NCBI GenBank assembly: GCA_026419785.1
Contig: JAODTK010000810.1
Coordinates: 124,001-188,000, forward strand
Origin: Sclerodactyla briareus
Lineage: Eukaryota > Echinodermata > Holothuroidea > Dendrochirotida > Sclerodactylidae
Direction: 5' to 3'
Length of the DNA: 64,000 nt
A program made the translations under genes and the position numbers. Shown piece after piece: positions 35,561 to 47,680 of this stretch. The notes beneath the pieces were generated by a model. That model saw nothing but the letters and a program-made list of their open reading frames with translations. It did no database searches and was not told the origin of the DNA. Every line of letters begins with the position of its first letter. Position 1 is the first letter of the stretch.

Positions 35561-36185
35561 CTTGCCGGAAGAATGTATTGTGCTCTTTGTTAGGATCAGT
35601 AACCAGCGCAACCACTTCTGGAAGTTGGACCAGTCCAAAGGGATGAAAAACACGATATTGAGTGTGGGCCAAAAAAGGCGTTATGTATGGAGAATCACAT
35701 GAAAGAGATAGGTGGTAACGACACTCGCGACCCCCTAGTAGTTACACCGTGTTTCCATAGGGAAATTCCCGTTTAAAAGTACGCGTTGGCCCTGTTTCAG
35801 TCCATATTAAAACAGACAAAACTGGAAGTTCTGCTTGAAGATAAACCTGTAGTAAACCGTTTCTATCTAGGATATTAATATTTCATTTATCCGCCACATG
35901 CGGCTATCCAAATCAATCCAAGGGACATACCTTCGTGAGATAAAAGCGGATATGATTCGACCCGGGGGCTCTGCGAGACAACTAGAAAGAAGTCATGTAG
36001 AGAGGCCTATGTCAGAAGGTTTCAATAGTTAACAATTCAACCCATTCTTTCCAATGACGACCTACCTTCTGTCGTACTTTGGTTTTGGGCTGACTACCGG
36101 CTTCCATACTATTGAATCGTTGAATCGACTAAAAAGAAGGAATTAGACCTTGAGAACAGGCGTAGAATGACGTTCCTCTAACTAC
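35561..36185. other. No feature recognised
   Basis: Ordinary sequence; short frames only. Confidence 0.4.
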
Positions 36186-36454
36186 TATCTGACAATTTTA
36201 TTCCGAGGCATTTTTTTTTATATTATTTATGGCTCCTCGTATCTAGACGAGGCGTAGTCCCCAGTATATGGAAGAGATCTATCATTCCCCCTATTCCAAA
36301 AAATAAAACTGTTACGTGTCTAAATGATTATCGGCCAATATCTTTAACTTCGAATGTTATGAAGTGCCTGGAAAGGGTTGTTTTGAAGCTTGTTCTTGGC
36401 CGAAGAGGGTGTAGTCATTGATGCAAATCAATTCGCCTATCAGAGTAAAGCTGC

Positions 36455-36570
36455 TTTTACTAGGCACGCGAATGCGCGAATAGGCGAATGCGCGATTCGC
36501 CTGGCGAAGAGGAATCGCGTGTCGCGTGTCGCGGGGGTATTTGGCACGCGAATCGCGACTCGCGAAATAA
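36455..36570. repeat. Patch of GCGAAT/ATTCGC palindromic words
   Basis: Dense 'gcgaatgcgcgaat', 'gcgattcgcc', 'cgcgtgtcgcg' and 'gcgaatcgcgactcgcg' words, able to fold in many ways. Preceded by 'ctgcttttactaggc', similar in style to the TIR at 4,702. It may be the subterminal region of a DNA transposon. Confidence 0.5.
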
Positions 36571-36828
36571 AATTCGCAGGGGAACACAGACTAGATGAGC
36601 GGCTATTTAGCGGACAAGGAACATGGCGCTCATCACTTTAACACCACTCTGCCTACCGCGCTAGCCACATCTTTGTATCGGTATATTTGCTTAGATGTAT
36701 TCTTATACGGTGTCAGTGTTTTTATATCGTTCCATATTCTTTATTGTATGTTTTATACCATATGATGTACTGTCGGCGGAAATCTTTGTTTTCTTTGTTG
36801 TTTTTCTTTGGAAATGGACAATAAATGT

Positions 36829-36829
<1 letters not shown>

Positions 36830-36862
<33 letters not shown>

Positions 36863-36920
36863 GATCTATCCTATCTATCTATCTATCTATCTATCATCTA
36901 TCTATCTATCTATCTATCTA

Positions 36921-36951
<31 letters not shown>

Positions 36952-36966
36952 ATCTATCTATCTATC
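36830..36966 (+). repeat. (ATCT)n microsatellite
   Basis: About 34 tetranucleotide units with a few single-base breaks. Reading frames across it give Leu-Ser-Ile-Tyr repeats, which are artefacts. Confidence 0.97.
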
Positions 36967-39202
36967 TGGAGGTATTCAATACCCTTCCTTGATACGAGCC
37001 CATATTTGGTTTTTGTTTCTTAGTATAGAGACGGTTACTCATCTAACTACACGTCTGACGGAGGCAGCATACATAAATGGGCCAATGCGTTCCTCTGAAC
37101 CGGAATCTCTGCCTCATTGGAGAACGCTAACCTTAATCCCTAGTCAAACACGCTCGGTGCTAATACAACGAGCAGCTGTCTGGGTATCACTTCGAGTGAT
37201 GCGCGCTATAACTGTACACAAGTAGGCTCACATAAAAGGATCCAAGGAACACCCGTCATCCGATTCCGTTATCCGTTCAGCAGCACACCCTTCACTTTCT
37301 CGAATTTGATCAAATAGAGGCCCTGGAGTTTTATCGCTCTTCGAGCAGTTTGAGACTATTCCTCAACACATCTAAATATGGTTTTGCACTAACTAATCAT
37401 ATCATTATGACTCATGATATTTCGGGTCCTGGAATTGGCTGATCGACTTTCTGGAAGAGGCCTAAAAAGACGGGCCCGGAAGCAGGTTGGAGTGTTTTCA
37501 CCCCTCCCTCGATATCATATCAGCACTAGTCGAGAGGAGGCGAGTTATCGCCAGTGACCATGCTCATATACGATTAATTCGTCCAGGGTCCATTGATGAG
37601 CTTCACTTGGCTGTTTGAACTCGTAAAAATCAATTGGAAATCAATCATCCAAGAAAATATATTCACCAGAGGATTGTCATTGACATACTTGGCAACAGTA
37701 ACATTGCATGGAACAGCCTCTAGTCTCTTATCCAATATGCAACCCACGCAACTGTCATCGACGTTATTGGGAATAGGATGTATGGTAGATCACCGATAAT
37801 GGCACGGTCCTCTTTCGGTATCAGGTATTCAAACAATATTATGACAGCTGGTATCTGTATCCCCTGACATATACAAATATAGAAAAGTTCATTTTGCTGA
37901 ATGCTGAATTGAATAAAGAGGCAGTTCTGTAATCTAATCAGTATCTTCAGTATCAAAGACATCGTAATGTACATGTAATTACTTATACATATACATTCGC
38001 CGAAGACCCTTCGGTTGAAATTGTCGTTCCACTAGCGTGACTTGTGACGTACGTCTACGACATTACTTCAGCTCCACTACGTATAACCATTTATCACCGG
38101 CGGACTATTTTGTACAATAAAACACAAGAGAAACCCCGTACATTACTAGACGGCCCCCGCTTTATAGAAGTGTGCACCAGAAGGATTCGTTCCGCTGTCA
38201 CTTCAAATATTAGCCTACCTCCCCTAGAATTTCCCCAACTGGTCTGAAAAAACACCATCCACTGCCTCATCCTGTGTTTGGTGTCATTTCGGACTATGGG
38301 GGGGGGGGGGGGGGGGAGGGAGCGATTTCTGGCAACCATTTGGAGCACCTCTTTTCGGGTATATGGCAGTTTTCTTCACACCTCGATGTCCCGATAACTC
38401 GATGTTTAGATTTTGGCAACCTCTACGGCGCCTTGGGTAAGTAGTTTGTTCATATCGCTAGGGAATGATTCCGATTTGTCTGCCAACATGACCTGGCACT
38501 TCGACAATAGTCGATATCCGTCTCATGCATCAATGCTTACTCGGATTCACGCATTTAACAAAGCACAGTGAGTAGGCCTATGCATTACGTACAACGCAGT
38601 AGATTCTACGTCAAACATCTGCGGTACCGGTATCACCCGATCGGACCATAGACCGGCCAGCAATAGGGGAAATGGACTAGATGAAAGATCACTTTTGCAT
38701 TTGTTATTGCGACAACATAGCAACAGTTCTCAAGTACCAAATCTCTTTCCAGAGGGATAACTTACATATGTCACGATTGATATTCTAAGGAGCTCGGTGT
38801 CGTACGACCATCCATTGGAACATGGCTGTGTCATATTCCCATCTGTATATTTCTCACATCGAGAGTAACTACCGTCCTGCTGGACCGGGAAAGTGTCGTC
38901 GATGGTGCAGTTGGTACAAGATGAGCAATGGTGGGGAGGTGTCTCCGCAATGAAAACTGAGCTAAAAACTAGAAAAGAAAGATTGGCGATTATTAATGAC
39001 GTATTGTCAAGATCAGGATCTGGGTCTGCCCGATCGGCCGAGCCAACGTAAGAGCATCGTCTATATCCATTCTGTTCTTGAGCAATGTTAAGTATGAGTG
39101 CTCAATTGGTGAGGGGATAGTTTGAACAACCGTATCACATTTCCCTATATAGATAGGTTCTCAGCAGGGCATATGAAACCACTGTATTTTGGACTTCTAT
39201 AT
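36967..39202. other. No supported gene; poly-G tract inside
   Basis: Frames at 36,989-37,225, 37,593-37,799 and 37,720-38,348 are unrecognised and overlap on opposite strands. A G19 run lies at 38,298-38,316. Confidence 0.4.
38298..38316. repeat. Poly-G tract (G19)
   Basis: Homopolymer following 'ggactat'. Several frames read through it with runs of Pro or Gly. Confidence 0.9.
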
Positions 39203-39642
39203 GATAATAATAATAATTAAATTTATATAGCGCAATATCCAACCAGTGGCTGCTCGATGCGCTTTACGGGTGACGTAAAACAACCAATCAGATAATAAGA
39301 AACATAGATAGAAGCAAGGGTACCTTACTGAGAAAAAGAAAGGTCTTTAAACAACCCCTGAATCGATCAAGGGAATCCAATGATCTGAGATAAGTGGGGA
39401 GCGAGTTCCAAAGCCGAGGTGCATAACACTGGAAACTTCTGTCCCCAAACGTCCTAGTTCGAGATATGGGTACTTGTAGTTGGAACTTGTATTGCGTGCG
39501 GGTTGGCCTGTTTGTACTGCTTTCGCACAACATGCTAGTCAAGTAGCTAGGGCGACCAGTTTTAAGATGTATGTCATTCGATGTGCAATGAAAGTTACCG
39601 TACCACAGTTCATGAAGTAGCAGAGTGTATTATTTATTACCA
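39203..39642 (-). mobile_element. LINE 3' end (C-terminal RT tail, conserved 3' UTR, ATT tail)
   Basis: The minus strand reads RPSYLTSM, RTRTFGDRSFQCYAPRLWN-SLP and, after a few residues, SLDRFRGCLKTFLF (39,310-39,560). This is the standard C-terminal signature of L2/CR1-type LINE proteins ('TYGDRAFS..APRLWNSLP..'). The 3' UTR follows, with AAGCGC..TCGAG and GCGCTATATAAATTTAA (39,220-39,265), ending in (ATT)n at 39,203-39,220. Upstream RT domains are absent, replaced by two further copies of a 192-bp piece of the same region. Confidence 0.85.
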
Positions 39643-40027
39643 GTCCTAGTTCGAGATATGGGTACTTGTAGTTGGAACTTGTATTGCGTGCGAGTTGGCC
39701 TGTTTGTGCTGCTTTCGCACAACATGCTAGTCAAGTAGCTAGGGCGACCAGTTTTAAGATGTATGTCATTCGATGTGCAATGAAAGTTACCGTACCACAG
39801 TTCATGAAGTAGCAGAGTGTATCATTTATTACCAGTCCTAGTTCGAGATATGGGTACTTGTAGTTGGAACTTGTATTGCGTGCGAGTTGGCCTGTTCGTA
39901 CTGCTTTCGCACAACATGCTAGTCAAGTAGCTAGGGCGACCAGTTTTAAGATGTATGTCATTCGATGTGCAATGAAAGTTACCGTACCACAGTTCATGAA
40001 GTAGCAGAGTGCATCATTTATTACCTG
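39451..40027. repeat. 192-bp tandem triplication of LINE-derived sequence
   Basis: Three head-to-tail copies at 39,451-39,642, 39,643-39,834 and 39,835-40,027, each starting 'gtcctagttcgagatatggg' and ending 'gtatcatttattacc' or close. They differ at only a few positions, so the event is recent. The junctions share 'gtcc' as short homology. The length is a multiple of three, so the LINE frame (minus strand) is not shifted by the duplication. Confidence 0.97.
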
Positions 40028-40519
40028 TCCGATAAAGTGATCCAATAAAACGCCCGGTAGACTCCACCCCCAACAGAGGAATGAATGGTTGTAAATTTTA
40101 TTGAAGATAACACAGCAGGCAATTCGAATCAAAACCAACTCGCTTTAGAGGATTGTATATATGTACGCATGGCGACTACCTTATCGCGTACGTGAGAGAT
40201 CGCCACAACCTCCTTTCGGTTGCTCGTGAACATCGAAACTTGGCAGTAGGCTTCAGCGAACATCTCTTACAGTAAGAGTTCTGCCTTCACTCCCCGCCGC
40301 CCACTAGGTGGCCAACCCCCGCGGTGTGCACGCGCTTCAGGCGCGCCGCAGGCGCGCCGGGGCTGCCAATCCCACTTATCGGTAACAAATACCTAGCCGG
40401 TACCCCTAGCGCCACGATAACGAGTATGCCGTGTGCGCATGCCTTGTAAGCTGCCCCAATTGGTACTTAAGAGGTTCTTGTTACCGCACAGAAGCTGCTA
40501 GCATCCCCTGTGCGCCCCT
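40028..40519. other. No gene; GC-rich palindromic stretch
   Basis: Contains 'ggcgcgccgcaggcgcgcc' at 40,340-40,358, a sharp GC peak in otherwise AT-leaning DNA. No RNA gene fold could be fitted. Confidence 0.4.
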
Positions 40520-42990
40520 CCTCACGCGGAGCTCGAAACTTCGCAGTGTGCTTCCCAGGGACGTCACAGTCCAGCGCCCGTTGGCTTGTCCTGTCCTGGG
40601 AGCGCATTGGGTGCTACACGTAGTAAGAGTGCGAGGCGAGCTGCGGATCAGTCGCTGCCTTAACGAGTATTCCCACGTATGCATTGAGAGTTAGTGTTCG
40701 TGAGTAGGCGTGCACGAATGCGTGTGCGCTTGCGTAATTGGAGCGCGTTTGTAAACACGCACACACGTGATGTATGTATGTATGTATGTATGTATGTATG
40801 TATGTATGTATTTCTCTTCTAGTCCAGGACACGATTCTTTTGCAAATCAATACAACAATAGGAATGAAGCAACAGTAAGAGCGTAGATATTTCCCGAATA
40901 AATCTTATTCTCCACTCTCATGCGCCAATTAGGGACACACGCCCACTACGCATAACCTGAAATCCCCGCGCCTGAAATTTCTGTCTGTTCATCTTTACAG
41001 GATCTCAGCAATTGTCGGTCACCTCCGTCATGGAGACCACTTTCATGATCTGTCATCTTCACAATCATAGTAAATCCTCAATTGATATATTCTAATCCTA
41101 GTTTAAGCGAGTGGCCATGATTTATGTCAGGCTTCACATCACCCTAATCAAAGTAAATTCCAAGCTGACAGAATAACTAGTTCATCCGGGTAGGATGAGA
41201 CATTTACACCCCGATATTGGGCGTTGAGATGGAAATAGGCGCTCTTGAAACAGATATAGGAATTGAAAATTCAATCCCCTAAACATCACATCATGGTAGA
41301 TTTATTGCATTGGTAGGGGGATGCATTTTTACGCTCCGATTGTAGGTGACCATACCAAGCCCCGCGCACCCCTATTGTCTCATGAGCGACTCGATGTTAA
41401 TGCAAACGGGGACACCTGCTCGACAAACCCAGTAGCCTACTGCCAGTTCCGACAGTTCTTAGAACAGGTATAAGGCTAATCATAATACATTCACACTTCC
41501 TTACAACTCCCCAGCAGCTTTGACTGAACATTGCACTATTCTCACATTGTGAATACCCATGTATGAGGTATTATGATCTATCATTCATTAGGTGTGCAAG
41601 GGCATTCGAACACCAGCATGAAGGGGAATTATTACTTGCAATGACAACCCAGTGTTTATTCCTGACGATGACCTTAGCGGCCAGCCTGGCAATGGCCTAA
41701 TGACAGAATGGAATCAAATCAATCTTCGCATGTATGCAAGGTGAACAGTTTCAGGAGGAGCCAACTCAGCAAAGAAATTGCCCCGAAACTGTGGCGGCAG
41801 CCATAGCAAACAACACCTGTCGATCTGTAATCGATATGTTCAGAAACCCGAAACCAAGGTCAGTTAGCGCATTTCTTGACGATATAAATCGACAGTTTTA
41901 AAAGAGTTAACAGATGGCGAAGCTATGTTGGATCATTCAAGAAATGGCTGCTCCGAATGCCTTAGTGTCTTTTCTTTTTCATTGTATACCTTCAGACGAA
42001 AGAATGGAACCTATTCAAGGTCCGATCATCAGGGTGTGGACATCATGACAGCGGACCAGGTCAGGAAAAGATTGGGGCAAAGTCCCGGAATAGGACAAGA
42101 CCCGACGTTCGTGTTCTCGTGATGAACGAGGGTTTAAGTGGTGGAGTTGTAGCCACTTCTCCGCACCGACCGCCCCAGCTCATTCTGAGGAGGATTGTCG
42201 GCCCCTCCATGAAGATACGTGTCTGACTATCTGGTCATTGGGAACTTGGTATGTTTTAGCCGTAATCGGCTTCACTGGGTGCAACGGTGCCAAACAGAGA
42301 CGGGGAAAGGGTAATCGAAGTATAATGCAGGCAATCGCTACATTTGAAAACGTAACGCCAAAATATTGGGAGGGGAAATGGCATGAAAATCTGTAGGAAA
42401 AAACTACCCTTCTTCCCGGCCGATGACCTCAGATACATCATTGGTAGCGTCAAACAGACATAAAATGCGACATACTTGGTATTTGGGTTCCCACAGTGAG
42501 TACATGGACCCCATTGGTTTTGGTAAGGTCGAATGCCATCCAAGGTGAATAGAGGTCAAGGTCCAATTGTTAGGTAATCACGATAACTCCATAATCCAAT
42601 CAAGTTTTTATTGGTATGTAGCTTTTTATGGGAAGTATATGCACCACATTTATAGTATAGATTTGAATTTCTTGAAGTAAAAATTGGAAATTTGTGAAAA
42701 CTGAATAATTTTTCCAGCAATTTTAACTTGATAACATGATCACGAGACCAAGAGAAGACTTGATATGTGGGTTGTCCATATAATGACTTGACTCCTCACG
42801 GCTTGAATCAGCAAGGACTAAACCTTTTGGCACTTAAGCTAAGTAAATTATAAAAAGGAAAGAACCATGCACCATGGATGGGACATCGAAATTCTTCTGA
42901 ACTGCAGGTTTTTCAAGAGTGCCCGATTTTCGACAAATGATCGAAGAATAAGGGCAATTCCTCACGCGGGGTACTTTCAACCTCACAGAA
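40520..42990 (+). repeat. Long dispersed repeat, copy 2
   Basis: Collinear with 2,995-5,905 by the anchors listed there; divergence is heavy with many indels. The second copy has an expanded (TGTA)n where copy 1 has only a few imperfect units, and appears to lack the TIR element present in copy 1. Its right end overlaps the start of the 2.2-kb tandem duplication at about 42,905. No conserved reading frame. Confidence 0.8.
40771..40811 (+). repeat. (TGTA)n microsatellite
   Basis: About ten units, at the same place in the long repeat as the short 'tatgtacgtatgtaagtaag' of copy 1 (3,121-3,140). Confidence 0.95.
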
Positions 42991-45128
42991 CAGTGGGTAT
43001 GTTGGCGAGCTCTGGCAGTCGTTTGAGAGCTGGATGTGAACGTGAACCCAGTCACGGTCGCGAGAGGTTATATCATGGAGCGTCCCAGGGAAACAGTTGA
43101 ATGCCGTAAAACGGAGGATATTGCATCTCGAATGACTGAACTGCTCTGGTAATATGACCAAAAAAAAATGGGCATACTAGTTGAGGAACTGGAGCAGTTG
43201 AAGGGTGGATATGTTTCCTATTGCGGTTTTGGACGGCCATATATGCGAAGCGGGAAACGTCGGATGTCACCTCTTTCCGCAACATTCGCAAACACCCCTT
43301 TCGCGCACCTTTGCACCACCGGCAAGTCGTGGAAGGGGTGTCCAATTTCAGAGTTCTCCTTGGGGCAGGGATAGTGGAGGTTAGTTGCCTGACTCGAGAC
43401 CCCAAAGGGGTTGTGGCCCGGACCTAGTCGTTCGCCGGAGAACGCAGGTGGAGGCGGCGGTGTCACGTATCTTTTGGAAAGACAGATTTTAATATAACAC
43501 CCTTTATCTTCGAATAACTGATCACTCTCATTGCACCATGATCTCAGGAGCTCTTCAGTATACATTCTTCTATCCATTACTAAATTATTCTCTATCAGTT
43601 CAGGTTATTTTGTTGAGCCTTCCACAACCAACGGATGCCTGTCGTATCTCATATGATATTAATAATTCCATATCGGTAAATCGTTCGGACATGGTTCCTG
43701 AATAATGGTTCCATGTATATGCGTTCTTTAATTATAGTTCAGTATGTATCGTTCAGGGGGTACAATTCCTCTGATTAATAATTGTTCATTTGATTTACAA
43801 AACAAACACCCGTTAGTAATCATCCTCTTCAATAATGTTCTGTAAAGATACATCTCTCGTTTGCAGTTCACAATCCATCATGGCGAATGTGACAGGGGGA
43901 AACGTCTACGTGTCCTTCCGACATGTTTCCCACGAGTGAATAAGTGGGGGAGTGAGTGAGCATGTTGATATACTGGGATTGTGCGCGCTCAGGTCAGGAC
44001 CGATAGTCCCCATGTAGCCGACTTGCTCAGAACAGGTTAAAAGAGGGCATATGAAAACCGCCCCCGTACCCCAAATATCGGGTCTAGCATATTGCCTGTT
44101 GAGATTTCAATGTCACTGCTGTGGAAATTTTGAGGAATCTATGACATCACGGGGAACGCCGCGTAGGCTCCCATGGACCCTACAACAGTAACGCTGCATT
44201 TTTTTGCGCCATGATCATATAAGATGAAAAATGTATCCACTTGGAATTAGGGGATTATTATTCAAAATTTGGCTCCGTCCCTAACCATAGGGTCCCGTGT
44301 ATATAAATCACCCACAAGTATCCTTCGAGCCATCTGGTGGGGAGTCAGGTTATCGTTCACCATTCACATATCACCTCGTCGCTATCATTTCCCAACTGCT
44401 CCTAATTGGTGGATAAATTTTTTTACTCTTCCCAAAAAAAGCTGTTCGATATCAGTCAGTTATGGGACCAAGCATTCTGGACTATCGTGTCCCCAAGGTG
44501 CCTTACACCTAGACTTTGTTGCCTCCAAATGGCGCCTCCGACATGACATCCCGAAGCAGGAGTTCATGAGCACATTACCGAATTTGAACCTGATACATCT
44601 AGTTGGGGTTATGTTATCGTGTTCACAGGCAAATTGGTTTAAAAAATCGAGAGGATCACTGCCCCCCTAATAATGGTCCCAAACCACAAAAAAAGTTCCA
44701 ACCTAATTGGACCAACCATCTGGACGTGTTCATATAGTTTTCACAAAAAAAAAACCCCAAACTTTCCAAAAATAATCGCTCATATCTCATTGTGATAACA
44801 CAGACAAGTAGGAGCTTCAATCACATCTGGATGGTGTTTGAGTCGTCATGTTTACAATCTAAACCTTGTACTCTCCCCCATGAGACAAACAGTTAATATC
44901 GAATTTCCAGCTTGAATTGTACCAACGTTCTAACGTAGCGTGTCTACCAGGTTTTCCAGACGACCTCAAATGCCTTACCGCCACCTTACCCCAAACCGTA
45001 GATAACACGTATTCATCATGGGCACAAACATACCACGAAGGAGCTCAATCCATCCAGTGGGGTCAAGTTATTGGTACCCACAAGCTAAATTTGCCAAAAA
45101 TTGTGTTCAAAAATCGAGAGTGTCAGAA
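42910..45128 (+). repeat. 2.2-kb tandem duplication, unit 1
   Basis: Begins 'ttcaagagtgcccgattttc' and ends with 'aatcgagagtgtcag'. Shared landmarks with unit 2, about 2,200 bp apart: 'gaacccagtcacggtcgcga', 'ggaggatattgcatctcga', 'ggaggcggcggtgtcacgta', 'gggggaaacgtctacgtgtc', 'agggtcccgtgtatat', 'gataacacgtattcat'. Minus-strand frames at 43,073-43,405 and 43,218-43,577 correspond to a longer one in unit 2, but the frame is not conserved. The right half repeats a sub-theme ('atcgtgttcac', 'gtgtctac', 'gacctcaaatg'). Confidence 0.92.
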
Positions 45129-47318
45129 ATTTCAAGAGTGCCCGATTTTCGACAAATGCAAATCGAAGAATAGGGCAATTCCTCTCCGGGGTACTTCACT
45201 CACACCCGTGTATGGTTGGCAAGCTCTGGCAGTTCGTTTGAGAGGCTGATGTGAACGTGAACCCAGTCACGGTCGCGATAGGTATTCTGGAGCGTCCCAT
45301 GGGAAACGTTTTGAAATTCCGTAAAACGGAGGATATTGCATCTCGATGACTGAACTGCTCGTAATTGATGACATTCATACTGTTGAGGAACTGGAGGGCA
45401 GTGAAGGGTGGATATGTTCCTATTGCGGTTTGGGAACGCACAAATCGATTCAAGCGGAAACCGGATTCCCCCTTTCGCACCACCCTTCGCGCACCTTTTG
45501 CACTACCGGCAAAGTCGTGGAAGGGGTGTCCAATTTGCAGAGTTCTCCTTGGGGCAGGGATAGGGAGGTTAGTTGCCTGACTCGAGACCCCAAGGGGTGT
45601 GGCCCGACCTAGGTCGTTCGCTGGAGAACGCAGAGGTGGAGGCGGCGGTGTCACGTATCTTTTGGAAAGACAGATTTTAATATAACACCCTTTATCTTCG
45701 AATAACTGATCACTCTCATTGCACCATGATCTAGGAGCTCTCAGTATACCTTCTTATTCCATTACTACATTTTCTTCTATCAGTTCACGGTTATTTTTGT
45801 TGAGCCTTTCCACACCAACGGATGCATGTTCGTATCTTCATATGATTAATAATTCCATATCGGTAATCGTTCGTACTGATTCCGTGAATAATGTTCAATG
45901 TAATTAAAAAAAAAAAAATGCGTTCTTTCAATTATAGTTCAGTATGATATCGTTCCAGTATACAATTCCTCTGATTAATATGTTCAGTTGATTTAACACC
46001 GTTCAGTAATCATCCTTCTCAATAAATGTTCTGTAAAGATCCAGCGCTCGTTTTGCAGTTGCCAATCCATCATGCGATGTGACAGGGGGAAACGTCTACG
46101 TGTCTTCCGAGCAGGTTGTCTCCACGAGTGAATAAGTGGGGGAGTGAGTGAGCCAGTGTTGATATACTGGGATTTGGCCGCTCAGGTCATGACCGATAGT
46201 CTGTAGCAGACTTGCTCAGAACAGGTGAAAAGAGGGCATAGTGAAAACCCCGTCCCCCCAAATATCGGGTCTAGCATATTGCCTGTTGAGATTTCAATTA
46301 CTGACTGCTGTGAAATTGAGTAATTCTATGACATTCACGGGAACGCCGCGTAAGGCTCTCCATTGAACCCTACACAGTAACTGCTACTGCTGCATTTTTG
46401 CGCCATGATCATAGAAAGATTGAAACATGTATCCCTTGAATTAGAGGAATTATCAAAAGTTTGCTCCGCCCTAAACAATAGGGTCCCGTGTATATGAATA
46501 ACCCACAAGTATCAATTCCGATCTCTGAGTGGAGTCAGGTTATCGTGTTCACCATTCAACTATCTCTCGCTCATCATTTCCCAAACGTGACTCTCTAATT
46601 GTGGATAAAAGCTTTCTTTTACTCTCCACAAAAAAAGCTGTATAGATATCAGTTGATGGGACCAACATTCCTGGACTTATCGTGTCCACAAGGTGCCTTA
46701 CCCTAACCTTTGTTGACCTCAAATGACCCTCCGACAGGATACCCGAAAAAAAAAAAGGCAATTTTTCATGAGCACATTACCAAGTTGAACCTGAATCCAT
46801 CTCAGTGGGGTATTATCGTGTTACACAGGAGGCCAAAATTGGTTGAAAAATCGAGAGATCACTCGGCCAGCCCCCCTAAATAATGGTCCCAAACCTACAA
46901 GAAAATTTCAACCTAATTGGACCACCAATCTGGACGTGTTCATATAGTTTTCAAAAACACAAACTTTCCAAAAATAAGCGCTCTCATATACTCTTGTGAT
47001 ACCCAGACAAGTCTAGCTTCAACATTCATCCATCTGGATGGTGTGAGTCGTCATGTTTACCAAGCTAAACTCTTTGTACTCCCCCATGAGACAACAGTTA
47101 CCAATTTCAGCTTGCATTGTAACCAAGCGTTCTTAACGTATCGTGTCTACAAGGTTCCAGACTGACCCAATGGCCTTCACCTTACCCCAACCGGGATAAC
47201 ACGTATTCATATCATGGGTACCAACATATACCACGAATCGCTCATCCTCCAGGTGGGGTCCATTATTGTAACCCACAAGCTAAAATTTGCCAAAATTGTT
47301 TCAAAAAAAAATCGTTCA
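45129..47318 (+). repeat. 2.2-kb tandem duplication, unit 2
   Basis: Second copy of 42,910-45,128, starting 'ttcaagagtgcccgattttc' again. It differs by frequent single-base indels. The longest reading is minus-strand 45,196-45,654 (152 codons, with G-V-S-S-Q-A-T-N and I-G-H-P-F-H-D); unit 1 holds the same words in broken frames. No family recognised. Confidence 0.92.
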
Positions 47319-47576
47319 ATTGTTAATCGAAAATGATCTGCACTTCAATAAGGAATCATGTGCTAATTTCAGCTTGATCGGACAAGCGTTTGTGGATCAT
47401 CGTGTCCAAAAGGTTTTCGTGACTTTGACCTCGATTGACCCCCTCCGATGCCTTTTGCGTGACCGTACAAAAACAAAACGATGGTGATTAATGTTACTCT
47501 TATGCAAAACGTACATACCATGTAGGGAGCCTCGATGCATCAAGTAGGAGTCTAGTTATCGTGGTCCGATCATGCA
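47319..47576 (+). repeat. Further copy of the sub-theme seen in the 2.2-kb units
   Basis: 'atttcagcttgatcggac', 'caagcgtttgtggat', 'cgtgtccaaaaggttttcg' and 'gactttgacctcgattgacc' repeat the layout at 44,500-44,950 and 46,680-47,180. This looks like an extra monomer of a dispersed 'gacctcaaatgacc' repeat. Weak relatives may also occur near 49,400-49,490. Confidence 0.55.
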
Positions 47577-47680
47577 TGTCACACCACCACACACAGTCAA
47601 ACCCCCCCCCCTACACACGCACACCACCACACCACACACACACACACTGCACGCACACACACACCAAGCACGCACACTGT
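47577..47680. repeat. Imperfect (CA)n tract with C11 run
   Basis: Mostly CA and CAC units with breaks, plus a poly-C run near 47,602-47,611. His/Thr/Pro-rich frames here are artefacts. Confidence 0.92.

Larger units (their letters stand above)
36190..36966 (+). mobile_element. LINE fragment: N-terminal RT block joined to a 3' UTR with (ATCT)n tail
   Basis: At about 36,245-36,450 the plus strand reads VPSIWKRSIIPPIPK, NDYRPISLTSNVMKC and, after a frame change, DANQFAYQ. These are the first palm blocks of an L2/Rex-like LINE reverse transcriptase. The rest of the RT is absent. A GC-rich palindromic patch (36,455-36,570) follows, then an AT-rich 3' UTR-like stretch with aataaa at 36,820-36,825 that runs straight into (ATCT)n (36,830-36,966). 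A microsatellite directly at the 3' end is common for LINEs. Either a large internal deletion or two separate elements would explain this. Confidence 0.7.

Noticed and set aside
36695..37023. Leu-Ser-Ile-Tyr repeat proteins
   Set aside because: Translation of the (ATCT)n microsatellite.
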